A stretch of 64,000 bases of DNA. It comes from Pelobates cultripes. Its lineage: Eukaryota; Chordata; Amphibia; Anura; Pelobatidae. Under the pieces are notes generated by a model. That model saw only the letters and a list, made by a program, of their open reading frames with translations. It was not told where the DNA came from and did no database searches. Position 1 is the first letter of the stretch. Every line of letters starts with the position of its first letter. The stretch spans positions 279,235,602 through 279,299,601 of the forward strand of contig OW240913.1 of NCBI GenBank assembly GCA_933207985.1. The letters run 5' to 3'. The translations under genes were made by a program, and so were the position numbers. Positions 37,001 through 46,772 of this stretch are shown one piece after another.

Positions 37001-37792
37001 ATGTCTCCTGTACGTTTGGTCACTTTGTGCACTAGGGAGTGGCCTTTTTTGGTTGCGGCATGGCCGCCGCGTGGCAGTTTGGATCCAACCCTGGTACAGC
37101 GTGTACACGTGGCTGTGTCAGGTAGGCCTGAACTTTACGGACAGTTTCCATACATTGATTGTTGGAGGCAGGCCGTAAACGACTCGCCAAAATGGATCCG
37201 GATATGCCACGAGGAGCAATGTCGCCTCATGGTGGCCAGGACTTATTTGTCCACTAGGACTGGTGTTAGGCCCATTTTGGACACGCCCCCTGAGTCCGAG
37301 ATCCCTTTGCCGCCCCCTTACTTCCCTTTAAGAGGAAGTGACGCGAATGCAGGAAGTTCTGCACCCCTTCCCCTTTTGCCCCCATCCACTTCCGCTTCCT
37401 CCTCCAGTACAGAATCCACCCCCCCTCGTATTAAAACTCCCCTTCCTGAACCAGGACCAACCCCCATTAGATCTGAATATCCTGATTTGGCGCCACTTCA
37501 AACTTCCGGTCAAGCTTCTTCTAGTTCGGCTCAGAGTATACTATTCACTAATTTTTCACAAAATCAAGTTCCCACATCCTCATGCCCTATTACCTCTCGA
37601 CCGGAACCTTTAACTGACGCCCCTCCACGTAGCCCCATACTAACCCGACAACTGACCGGTACCCAACAATTAAAACATTATCAGATGCCTCTTCGTCTGA
37701 ATCCTGGTCAGCCTATATCGATGCCGCAGGTCAAATGGCACATGCTGACCCAGTCTTCGTATATGTCCCGTTCACGACTACCGATCTCTTGA
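37001..37792 (+). pseudogene. gag: gag, matrix and proline-rich part (first frame)
   Basis: Frame from the first ATG after the gap. It carries a gammaretroviral matrix-type block (LCTREWPFLVAAWP, then FPYIDCW) and a proline-rich, serine-rich linker with the late-domain motif PPPY at residues 104-107, which recruits NEDD4-type ubiquitin ligases for budding. The Met is followed by Ser, not Gly, so no myristoylation site is visible, and only about ten residues precede the matrix block. The true start is probably inside the gap. The frame runs past the point where capsid homology begins in the next frame and ends in unrelated sequence. Confidence 0.8.
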
Positions 37793-38835
37793 ATTGGAAG
37801 ACCCACAATTCCTCGTACACTGAGAAACCACAAGCTATGACCGATCTGTTCACCTCGATAGTTCAGACACATAACCCGACATGGGCTGATTGCCAGCAGT
37901 TATTAATGACATTGTTCAATAATGAGGAAAGGACAAGGATTAACCAAGCGGCCATTAAGGCGCTAGAGGAGAGAGCCCGTGCTTTAAATCAAGCCAATCC
38001 GGCAGCATGGGCCGCAACACATTACCCTAACACCGATCCTGACTGGAATGTAAATGGCGCAGATATGGCTCAACTTAAAGCCTATAGAGATGCTATAATT
38101 GCTGGCATGAAAGCCGGAGGGAAGAAAGCTATTAACATGTCGAAGACAGTTGAGGTGATTCAGAAAAGTGATGAAGCGCCCAGTGTCTTTTATGACCGAT
38201 TATTGGAGGCATACCGCTTGTATACCCCCTTTAATCCGGAAGACGCTGATAATTCCCGAATGGTAAACTCCGCCTTTGTCAGCCAAGCTTACGGAGATAT
38301 TAAGCGCAAGCTACAGAAATTAGAAGGGTTTGCAGGTATGTCTATCACCCAACTAATGGAGGTAGCGAACAAAGTATATATGAATAGGGAAACAGAAAGT
38401 AAGAAAGAGGAAGAGCGCAAGATGCGTAGAAAGGCAGATATGCTAGCGGTAGCGATCGCAGGCGTAGATAGACGGGGCCCAGATAGAGGCGATGGTAGAT
38501 GGAATAGGGAGCCTTTGAGTAGGAATCAGTGCGCGTACTGTAAGGAAGAAGGGCATTGGAGGAACGAGTGTCCGCAAAGAGAGCAGTATGAGAGAGACTT
38601 ACCCAGGGCAGGTTACGGAAACTTTAGAGGCAGAGCGAGAGGTAGAGGAGGCCCCGGAGGGAGTAATGGTAATAGAGGGAGTAATGGTAATAGAGGGAGT
38701 AATGGTAATAGAGGGAGTAATGGGAACAGAGGAAGTGTAAGGGAAGATAGGTACTATCCAGCAGCGCAAAGGTCCCGCGATAGAGAAGGTAGGGACTTTG
38801 TGGGATTGGCTGACACGGTCATGGAGGACTATTGA
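37633..38835 (+). pseudogene. gag: gag, capsid and nucleocapsid part (second frame), ends at UGA
   Basis: Open from 37633, first internal ATG at 37735, stop TGA at 38833-38835. Capsid features include a major-homology-like region (PSVFYDRLLEAYRLYTPF, then SAFVSQAYGDIKRKLQKLEG). A single zinc knuckle C-x2-C-x4-H-x4-C is at residues 266-279 counted from 37735, followed by an RG-rich tail with four GSNGNR repeats. Relative to the upstream part it lies in the -1 frame. The switch point is between 37633 and about 37690, and no canonical slippery heptamer is visible there, so an indel or base-call error is more likely than programmed frameshifting. Confidence 0.85.
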
Positions 38836-38874
38836 TACCGACCGGGCTCCATCCCCCTTGGTCGAGCGGAGCCT
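38833..38874 (+). promoter_or_regulatory. Candidate gag-pol stop readthrough signal
   Basis: UGA (38833-38835) is followed in frame by pro-pol. Downstream, CGACC (38839-38843) can pair with GGTCG (38860-38864), and GGGCTCC (38844-38850) with GGAGCCT (38868-38874, one G-U). These two stems interleave, as in an H-type pseudoknot, the kind of structure that drives readthrough in murine leukaemia virus. Spacing differs from that model: only 3 bases separate the stop from stem 1, and 9 bases lie between the stems. Pairing is seen in the sequence; readthrough activity is inferred. Confidence 0.6.
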
Positions 38875-41800
38875 ATGGTCGATGTATCAATAGGGGAAAA
38901 AAGGAGTGCGTTTATGATCGACACTGGTGCTGAACATTCGGTGGTGACTAATCAAGTTGCTCCTCCATCTGGAAGAACTATTACTGTAATAGGAGCAACT
39001 GGAAGAAGTGCTGAAAAACCGGTTCTTAAAAGTCGACTCTGTACATTGGGAGGCCACGTAGTAAAACATCAATTCCTTTATATGCCTGAGTGTCCAGTCC
39101 AATTGCTGGGACGTGATATGCTATCCAAATTACAAGCGCAGATTACGTTCCTACCAAATGGAACAACATCCTTAAAGTTTAATGGACCCTCAGGTATTAT
39201 GACATTGTCCGTACCAAAGGAAGAAGAGTGGCGACTTTATACAGTGTTGACTAGCCAAAACCCGAGGAGTGATGAATCCTTATTTAACATACCAGGAGTT
39301 TGGGCAGAGAACAACCCACCAGGACTGGCCCGCAATATTCCACCTATTAAAATCGAACTAAAACTTGGGGTTTATCCAGTAAGCCTGAGACAATATCATA
39401 TTCCGCAGAAGGCTAAGAAGAACATCCAATCTTATCTGGATAAGTTCATACGGTATGGTATCCTAAAGTTCTGTACTTCCCCTTGGAACACCCCATTGCT
39501 GCCTGTTCAAAAGCCCGGTACAGATGAGTATCGACCTGTGCAGGACTTGAGAGCAGTCAATGATGCGGTTGTTAGTATACATCCAGTCGTGCCCAATCCA
39601 TATAACCTGCTTGCTTTAATTCCGGGCGGGGCTACTTACTTTACAGTCTTAGATCTCAAAGATGCCTTCTTTTGCCTCCGAATTGCCGCAGAAAGCCAAT
39701 GTATCTTCGCTTTCCAATGGGAAAATGCTGTAACGGGCTCGAAACGCCAAATGACCTGGACAAGATTGCCCCAGGGGTTTAAAAATTCACCTACCCTATT
39801 TGGTTCAGCTCTAAGTCAAGATCTACTAGATTTCGAGTCTATCCCAGGAGAGTGTGTATTATTACAATATGTAGATGACTCGTTGATAGCAGCAGTTACA
39901 AAGGAAGTATGTCAGCAAGCAACGCACGATCTACTACACATTCTCTGGAAGGCAGGATACAAGGTGTCAAGAAGGAAGGCTCAGTTGTGTTTGCCAACTG
40001 TCAAATATCTGGGATTCCATATCTCTGAAGGACAAAGAATTATGGGGCCAGAGAGAAAAGAAGCTGTGTGCCAAATACCGATACCCAGGAATAGAAGACA
40101 AGTGCGAGAATTCTTGGGGGCAGCAGGCTTCTGTAGGATATGGATTCCCAGCTACGCGATACTGGCAAAACCTCTGTATGCAGCTATCAAAGGTACAGAG
40201 CACGACCCCTTCTTATGGACTCAAGAACAGCAAACGGCATTCGAAGATGTGAAGAGGGCTTTGATGAGTGCCCCAGCATTAGGTCTACCTGACCACACAC
40301 GGCCATTCTACCTGTATGTACATGAGCAAAGAAGAATGGCTGTGGGAGTATTGACACAGTACTTGGGATCATGGCAAAGACCTGTTGCCTACATGTCTAA
40401 GCAACTGGATGCAGTGGCCAGCGGACTTCCACCTTGTCTAAGAGCTGTAGCTGCAGCCGCCCTGCTAGTAGCTGAAGCCGATAAACTCACTCTGGGTCAA
40501 GAACTTTATGTACGAGTTCCACATGCAGTACAGACGTTGTTGGATTACAAAGGAAATCATTGGTTTAGTAACAGCCGTATGACCAAGTATCAAGCAATGT
40601 TGTGTGAAAACCCAAGAGTGCATTTAGAGACTGTAAATACCTTAAATCCAGCTACCCTTTTGCCACAACCTACTGAAAGTCAACATGATTGTTTGGAAGT
40701 AATGGATGAAGTATTTTCAAGTAGACCAGATCTTCGTGATTTTCCCATCCAGAACCCTGATGTTCAATATTACACCGACGGCAGTAGTTATGTAAAAGAA
40801 GGGATCCGCTATGTAGGATATGCAGTAACAACGATAGACAAGGTGATAGAAGCTCGGCCACTGGCAAAAGGAACATCAGCACAAAAGGCAGAATTGATAG
40901 CACTGACACGAGCGTTACAATTGGCTGAAGGTTTAAGAGTGAACATTTACACGGACTCCAAGTATGCGTTTTTAACCACTCATGCCCACGGAGCTTTGTA
41001 TAAAGAAAGAGGACTATTGAATTCAGAAGGCAAAGAAATCAAATACGCAGCTGAGATCCTACAACTATTGGAAGCAGTGTGGGAGCCGAAAGAAGTCGGC
41101 ATTATACATTGTCGGGCGCATCTGAGAGGAGATGGTGATGTAACCAAAGGGAATCGGATGGCAGATAGTGCAGCTAAGCGTGCTGCTGAATCAGGAAGAC
41201 AGGAATATGTGGGGCATATAGCTGCTCTTATACCAGCTCCACTGTCTCAATGGACTCCAATTTATACAGCTCAGGAAGAGGAGTGGTTAAGGACTGAACC
41301 TGGAAAGTATTTGGAGAACAAATGGTATCAGTTAGAAGATGGAAGAATAGTTATTCCAGCATCACTAGCGGTAGAAATTGTCCAAAACTATCATAACGGG
41401 ACACATTCTGGGAGAGACAGTACAGAAGAATCTCTCAGAAAACATTTCTACATACCAAGATTGTCCAACTTGACTCAGGCCATTGTACGTAGATGTGTAA
41501 CGTGTGCTAAAAATAATGCAAGACAAGGACCAGTAAAGCCACCAGGAGTCCAGTTTATGGGGGGACTTCCCATGTCCGATTTACAAATTGACTATACAGT
41601 GATGCCTAAATCGGGTGGACATCGCTACCTGCTGGTAGTGGTGTGCACCTATTCAGGCTGGGTAGAAGCATGTCCTACTCGTACAGAGAAAGCAGGAGAA
41701 GTCGTGAGATTCCTGCTACGAGAAATAATACCCCGATATGGACTACCCTGCTCTATAGGATCGGACAATGGTCCAGCTTTTGTTCATCAGTGCTTACAAC

Positions 41801-42420
41801 AACTGACTCATATGCTTGGTATAAAGTGGAGGCTTCATACGGCATATAGACCCCAGAGTTCTGGTAAGGTAGAGAGAATGAATAGAACTATTAAGAATCA
41901 GTTGGCTAAAATGTGTCAGGAAACCCAACTTAAGTGGAACGTTCTCTTGCCCATAGCTTTATTGCGAATCCGCAGTACACCTACCAGAAGGATGGGCCTC
42001 TCTCCTTTTGAAATCATGTACGGGCGACCACCTCCCGTGCTTGGTAACTTAAGGGGGGATTTGAGTCAGTTGGGAGAAGGAATTACCCGGCAGCAGGTTG
42101 TGGAGTTGGGTAAGACTATGGAGGAGGTACAGAAATGGGTACAAGATAGATTACCTGTGAATATTTATCCCCCAATTCATAGTTACCACCCAGGCGACCA
42201 AGTGTGGATTAAAGAGTGGAATAATGTGCCGTTAGGGCCCAAGTGGAGAGGTCCTTATGTTGTTCTTCTGTCTACCCCTACAGCGATAAAAGTAGCCGAA
42301 GTGGCTCCGTGGATACATCACTCCAGGGTTAAACCAGCAGCAGCCGATTCCTGGCAAGTTACAGCAAATCCAGAGAATCCCTGCAAAATCCGGTTAAAAC
42401 GCACGACTCAGTCGGAGTGA
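38836..42420 (+). CDS. pol: pro-pol: protease, reverse transcriptase, RNase H, integrase
   Basis: Continuous from the codon after the gag UGA; first ATG at 38875 (numbering from there, 1181 codons). Protease: D16-T-G-A and LLGRDML. Reverse transcriptase: D260 in LDLKDAF, LPQGFKNSPTLF, and Y332-V-D-D335. RNase H: D635, E673, D694, D764. Integrase: zinc site H840, H844, C874, C877 and catalytic D906, D964, E1000 (exactly 35 residues between the last two), then the C-terminal KWRGPYVV block. It makes the enzymes for reverse transcription and integration, expressed as a Gag-Pol readthrough product. No stop or frameshift was found in the whole region, which is strong evidence of a recent insertion. 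Unlike murine leukaemia virus, pol and env do not overlap: 179 bases separate them. Confidence 0.95.
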   Translation, partial: YRPGSIPLGRAEPMVDVSIGEKRSAFMIDTGAEHSVVTNQVAPPSGRTITVIGATGRSAEKPVLKSRLCTLGGHVVKHQFLYMPECPVQLLGRDMLSKLQAQITFLPNGTTSLKFNGPSGIMTLSVPKEEEWRLYTVLTSQNPRSDESLFNIPGVWAENNPPGLARNIPPIKIELKLGVYPVSLRQYHIPQKAKKNIQSYLDKFIRYGILKFCTSPWNTPLLPVQKPGTDEYRPVQDLRAVNDAVVSIHPVVPNPYNLLALIPGGATYFTVLDLKDAFFCLRIAAESQCIFAFQWENAVTGSKRQMTWTRLPQGFKNSPTLFGSALSQDLLDFESIPGECVLLQYVDDSLIAAVTKEVCQQATHDLLHILWKAGYKVSRRKAQLCLPTVKYLGFHISEGQRIMGPERKEAVCQIPIPRNRRQVREFLGAAGFCRIWIPSYAILAKPLYAAIKGTEHDPFLWTQEQQTAFEDVKRALMSAPALGLPDHTRPFYLYVHEQRRMAVGVLTQYLGSWQRPVAYMSKQLDAVASGLPPCLRAVAAAALLVAEADKLTLGQELYVRVPHAVQTLLDYKGNHWFSNSRMTKYQAMLCENPRVHLETVNTLNPATLLPQPTESQHDCLEVMDEVFSSRPDLRDFPIQNPDVQYYTDGSSYVKEGIRYVGYAVTTIDKVIEARPLAKGTSAQKAELIALTRALQLAEGLRVNIYTDSKYAFLTTHAHGALYKERGLLNSEGKEIKYAAEILQLLEAVWEPKEVGIIHCRAHLRGDGDVTKGNRMADSAAKRAAESGRQEYVGHIAALIPAPLSQWTPIYTAQEEEWLRTEPGKYLENKWYQLEDGRIVIPASLAVEIVQNYHNGTHSGRDSTEESLRKHFYIPRLSNLTQAIVRRCVTCAKNNARQGPVKPPGVQFMGGLPMSDLQIDYTVMPKSGGHRYLLVVVCTYSGWVEACPTRTEKAGEVVRFLLREIIPRYGLPCSIGSDNGPAFVHQCLQQLTHMLGIKWRLHTAYRPQSSGKVERMNRTIKNQLAKMCQETQLKWNVLLPIALLRIRSTPTRRMGLSPFEIMYGRPPPVLGNLRGDLSQLGEGITRQQVVELGKTMEEVQKWVQDRLPVNIYPPIHSYHPGDQVWIKEWNNVPLGPKWRGPYVVLLSTPTAIKVAEVAPWIHHSRVKPAAADSWQVTANPENPCKIRLKRTTQSE

Positions 42421-42599
42421 CGAGGAACCTTGTGGATCACAAATTTTATTGTTTCAGAGACTTGGTAAGTGAGTGAGAAGGCCATAATAAAGCCTGTCCA
42501 CTCACCAACGAGTGTATAAGTCAGGGAAAGTCTTGAGGGGACCCCTGTGAAGACGAGCAGAACTCCATTCCCTGCAGCCCTTACATCCTGGAAGCTGAG
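42421..42599 (+). other. pol-env spacer with candidate env splice acceptor
   Basis: Contains CCATTCCCTGCAG ending at 42577, a plausible acceptor for a spliced env message. The matching donor would be in the missing 5' leader. Inference only. Confidence 0.35.
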
Positions 42600-44306
42600 G
42601 TGCCTTCGCACGGACGAAGACTGAGGATGACGACGAAAGATGTATTTTTAATAATGTTTATTTATGTGTATTTTTATATTCAGGAAGGTAGAGGTACCGA
42701 CACTCCTAGCTGTGAGGTATGCATTAAGACTACAAGAACAGGTAACCATATATCCCAGACCCTAATTTGGCATTCGCAATATGAGTGTAAAGGAGATGTA
42801 TCAAGATGTAGATACTTAAATATAGAATATAGTGTGTGTCATTTAGGAGTAGGAGAACCTAAGTGCTTCAGTCCTGAGTATCAACCCCGTACAATTTGGT
42901 TGACTCTCAGAAATGGAGATCCTCAGGGAACCCTAATTAATAAGACGGTATTAGAATCCGTATATTCTTCAGGTGCTCTGCTATTTGATGCGTGTAAAGC
43001 AATATCAAGTGGTAGAAAGCCGTGGAATGTATGTGGGGATCTTAGATGGGAGAGGACGTATGGGTCTAACGATAAATATATTTGTCCCAGTAGTAAAAAT
43101 AGATATGTAAGTCCAAGATGTCCAAATAGAGATTATAACTTCTGCCCATATTGGTCTTGTGTGGGGTGGGCGACTTGGGGACAGACAGCAGACAAGGACA
43201 TGATTGTGACTAAGTTGCCTACTAATCCATATTGTAAGTCTATGGAATGCAATCCAATCCATATACTTATAAATAACCCTGACAAGTTCTTAGATAAATA
43301 TGGTAATTTATTTGGGTTTCAAATATATGGGACGGGTTTAGACCCTGGGACAATATTGTTTATAGGGATAGAGACTGATACGGTAACCTCCCAAACTCAT
43401 CAAGTATACCATTCCTTTTATGAAGAGATGAGCATAGATAATAAGATCCCCCATAATGCTAAAAACTTGTTCATTGATTTAGCCGAGAGTATTGCCGGTA
43501 GTCTTAATGTTACCAACTGCTATGTGTGTGGAGGTACTAACATGGGAGACCAATGGCCTTGGGAAGCAAAGGAGGTAATGTCCGGTTCTGAGGCAGTTGA
43601 CCAATTAATATCTACACAAGCCGACTATCATATGAGTGTTAGAGGTAAATCTGAGTGGAGATTGAAGACCTCCATCATAGGTTATGTTTGCATAGCGAGG
43701 AAAGGAATGATGTATAATACTTCTGTAGGAGAATTAACTTGTCTAGGGCAAAAAGCTTATGATGATGATACAAAGAATACAACTTGGTGGTCGGCTTCAA
43801 ATGTCTCAGAACCATCTAACCCGTTTGCAAGATATGCCAATTTAAAGGACGTATGGTTTGATCTATCCATCACATCTAACTGGAGAGCCCCAGCGAATTT
43901 GTACTGGATCTGTGGTAAGAAGGCCTATTCGGAGTTACCACAGGACTGGGAAGGGGCATGTGTGTTGGGTATGTTAAAACCATCCTTCTTCTTGTTGCCT
44001 ATTGAAACAGGTGAGACTTTAGGTGTTAAAGTGTATGATGTGAATCATAGGAAGAAAAGGGGACCCATAGAGATAGGTGCCTGGGAAGATAATGAATGGC
44101 CTCCCCAGCGTATTATAGATTATTATGGGCCAGCCACGTGGGCAGAGGATGGTACCTTTGGTTATAGAACCCCTATTTATATGCTCAACCGCATTATAAG
44201 GTTACAGGCGGTGGTTGAGATCATTACTAACGAGACATCACAAGCGCTCAATCTTCTAGCGAAGCATAATACCAGGATGAGGACAGCAGTTTACAAAATA
44301 GATTAG
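42600..44306 (+). pseudogene. env: env, surface subunit and N-terminal part of TM
   Basis: 568 codons. A hydrophobic signal segment lies at about residues 14-27 (VFLIMFIYVYFYI). A second Met at residue 10 could be the real start. The surface subunit is cysteine-rich with several N-x-S/T sites and the gamma-type CXXC motif at C307-Y-V-C310, which forms the labile disulfide with TM in this class. The furin-type site R484-K-K-R487 precedes TM. The frame then reads a short TM ectodomain (YMLNRIIRLQAVVEIITNE) and terminates at TAG (44304-44306) because of a frame change. The rest of TM is in the -1 frame. As drawn, it would give a secreted or truncated protein. Confidence 0.88.
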
Positions 44307-44707
44307 CCTTGGATTATCTTTTGGCAGTAGAGGGAGGTGTATGTGGGAAGTTTAACCTGAGCAATTGCTGTCTTCAAATAGATGACGAAGGGCAAGCAAT
44401 AGCTGAGCTTACTAGCCATATGGTTAAACTAGCGCATGTGCCTACTCAGGTATGGAAAGGGTACAATCCAAGTAGTTGGTTTGGTAGCTGGTATGAGTGG
44501 TTTGGAGGGCTTAAGGCAGTGGTAGGTGGAGTCCTACTGATTTTAATGTTGTGTCTACTCCTGCCGTGTCTTATACCCTTAGTAGTTAGGTCTGTGCAAA
44601 GCCTGATAGAAAATATAGCAGAGAGGAAGGCTGCTGCACAGATAATGGCAATTTATAAATATAAGGCTCTAGATCAGGGAGAACCAATGCAGGAAGACGA
44701 GTGTTGA
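44270..44707 (+). pseudogene. env: env, remaining TM part in the -1 frame
   Basis: Open from 44270 to TGA at 44705-44707, first ATG at 44309. It holds the heptad/immunosuppressive-type segment ([14 protein letters not shown]), the cysteine motif C (44342-44344), seven residues, then CC (44366-44371), a membrane-proximal Trp-rich stretch ([13 protein letters not shown]), a transmembrane segment ([19 protein letters not shown]) and a cytoplasmic tail of about 45 residues. It belongs with the env frame ending at 44306. The change of frame falls within 44270-44306 and is equivalent to the loss of one base. Confidence 0.88.
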
Positions 44708-44814
44708 AGATTCACATCATAGGATAAGTCTGGTCTGGTTCAAAGGTAACTTGTGGTGTATGTAAACCAAGGTTAAGTGATGCCTCAAGTAATTGTAAAA
44801 TATCAAGAGGCATC

Positions 44815-44825
44815 AAAGGGGGGAA
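44815..44825 (+). promoter_or_regulatory. Polypurine tract (plus-strand primer)
   Basis: AAAGGGGGGAA lies directly before the TG that starts the LTR. This is the usual position of the RNase H-resistant primer for plus-strand DNA. Confidence 0.8.
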
Positions 44826-45095
44826 TGTGGTGGAATCTCGGTAAAAATAAATTTAGTAGGCCGAGATTACCACGTGGCATGTGTACGTGCATATGCTGAC
44901 GTATCGATCAGTTGGTTGCACGAGGCAAGATACGATCAGTAGTGTACGGAGCATGTGCAAGAATACAGGATGTAGTATTCCCCTCCTCCATTGTGCTGGA
45001 CAAGCCATGCGGTCAAGCAGGAAGTTAATTCTTATTTGTAATGATTGGTCAAGAGAATGTGCGGGTGGAGCTTAATATGGGAGGAGTTATGTGCC

Positions 45096-45101
45096 TATAT
45101 A
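45096..45101 (+). promoter_or_regulatory. LTR TATA box
   Basis: TATATA in CCTATATAGGGAGCC, roughly 90 bases upstream of the AATAAA, in the order expected for a U3-R boundary. Confidence 0.65.
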
Positions 45102-45183
45102 GGGAGCCTGCACTATTGTTCAGGGCTCAGAACTTGCTGTATTTTTGGTGACATTAGTCCCTCTGAGTCCCGATCGGTGATCC

Positions 45184-45189
45184 AATAAA
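45184..45189 (+). terminator. LTR polyadenylation signal
   Basis: AATAAA in CCAATAAAGAATC, within the probable R region. It would define the 3' end of viral transcripts. Confidence 0.7.
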
Positions 45190-45484
45190 GAATCTCTTCC
45201 TTCCTGAAGAAACCTGTGTCCATCCCTCTGTGCTTTGCTTCCGTCAGTTTCTCCGGTATCACTAACTCTGTCACTAGTCACCCCTCCCTCACTCTCATTA
45301 GTCACCCCCTCCCTCCCTCTGTCACTAGTCACCCCCTCCCTCACTGTGTCTCCCCCTCACTCCGCCACCAGGTGCCACTCTGAAAAGGCAGTGTTTACAT
45401 GAAAATGCCTGATAGGAGCTATTATACTCACCAGAACAACTACATTAAGCTGTAGTTGTTCTGGTGACTATAGTGTCCGTTTAA

Positions 45485-46370
45485 GGTAGAGGAACAATTT
45501 TGTTGTTGTTTAGCGATTGTGTAAAGGTTCTTTTTGCCCTGATATTATTTTTTATTGCATCAGTTGAATTTACAAATATATGTATGGAGGATATCAATAG
45601 AAAGTGACTTTTAGGCAAACTTTTAAAGACAGAGCCATGCCTGTGGAAACCCAATTTTTTTTTTGTTCCTAATGACTCTTGTTTCCATAGTAATTGCCCC
45701 ATTTTTGAATTTAGCCACAATTTCACTACTTTTATTTTAAATGCAGGCAGGCATGTGAACAATTGCAAATGTGTTTGTTTAAAAGCAAATCCACTTTAAT
45801 ATTAATATTTAATACAAAAAAATTATGTCTTTTGGGCATTCGGAGAACAAATGGCTACATAGATGCCAACCTAACTGTTAATATTCATGCTATAAATACT
45901 GAAGTAGTTTAATCTTTCATTCTCCATTAAAACTGCTACATCCTATAAAGCAATTGCCATTAGCAGTTAAATGTGATTTTAAGGAGAAATATTATTTTTT
46001 TTGCCTAAGATAAAAAAAACTCTGAAATAAGAGTTGGCAAGAAAGAAAATTGAACCCATTCACCGTACAATTGAAGAGAGAATTGCTTTCAAATGGACTT
46101 CCTGTGATCTAATTATTTTGAAATATTTTCATTGCGTACTCAAGAGCTAATAACGTACTCTTTCATCCCAGTTTCTCGAAGTTTATTTGGAAAGTCTAAT
46201 ATATCATAGTTCTTTAATGTTTGAAAAGTGTTTTTATTGCTAGTGGTACACTAGTTAACAAAATGTTTTGTAACGCTCAACATGAAATCCATATCAGAGG
46301 TTATCAAACATGAAATCCATATCAGAGGTTATCAAACATGAACTTCGGCGGTAAGCATTTCATAATAAAA
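45485..46370. other. Intronic DNA, counterpart of 15901-16785
   Basis: Near-identical to copy 1, with a few single-base changes and one extra T in a run near 45660. No gene seen. Confidence 0.4.
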
Positions 46371-46677
46371 GTTTACTCTTTATATAGGACTTAGTGATAT
46401 ATATGTATATATTTATGTATGTAGATATATATATTATTTCGTTCTATGTGTATTTTGATATAAATATATATATATATATATTATCACAATACAGTTAGAA
46501 CGAAATAACACACATCTATATATTTTTTAATTATTTATTTTTAATTGTTCTTTTTATCTTTTAACGTATTTACATATTTATTTTTTATTATATATAAATA
46601 TATATAACAATAATTAGATATATATTTAATCAGTATAATTAGATATATATTTAATCAGTATCAGTCTACTTGTAATT

Positions 46678-46769
<92 letters not shown>

Positions 46770-46772
<3 letters not shown>

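Larger units (their letters stand above)
36997..45261 (+). mobile_element. Gamma-type endogenous retrovirus, 5' end missing
   Basis: Order: gag (matrix, PPPY, capsid, one CCHC knuckle), an in-frame UGA, pro-pol, env, polypurine tract, 3' LTR. Gag and pol share a reading frame and are separated by a single stop, as in gammaretroviruses and relatives. The integrase C-terminus has a GPY/F-type block (KWRGPYVVLL). Env has a CXXC motif in SU and a cysteine triad in TM, both gamma-type. Pro-pol is open throughout. Gag and env each have one frame change. The absence of the 5' LTR is explained by the gap, so LTR-based dating is impossible here. Confidence 0.93.
44826..45261 (+). repeat. 3' LTR of the retrovirus
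   Basis: Starts TGTGGTGGAATC after the polypurine tract and ends GGTATCA at 45261, giving TG...CA over 436 bp. The end is supported independently, because from 45262 the sequence matches copy 1 at 15606. U3 has a potential stem AATCTCGG (44834-44841) with CCGAGATT (44861-44868). TATATA is at 45096-45101 and AATAAA at 45184-45189, so R probably starts near 45125. No other copy of this LTR was seen in the window. Confidence 0.85.

Noticed and set aside
37633..37690. Programmed -1 frameshift in gag
   Set aside because: The frame relation fits, but no X XXY YYZ heptamer in the right phase was found, and related viruses do not use frameshifting inside gag.
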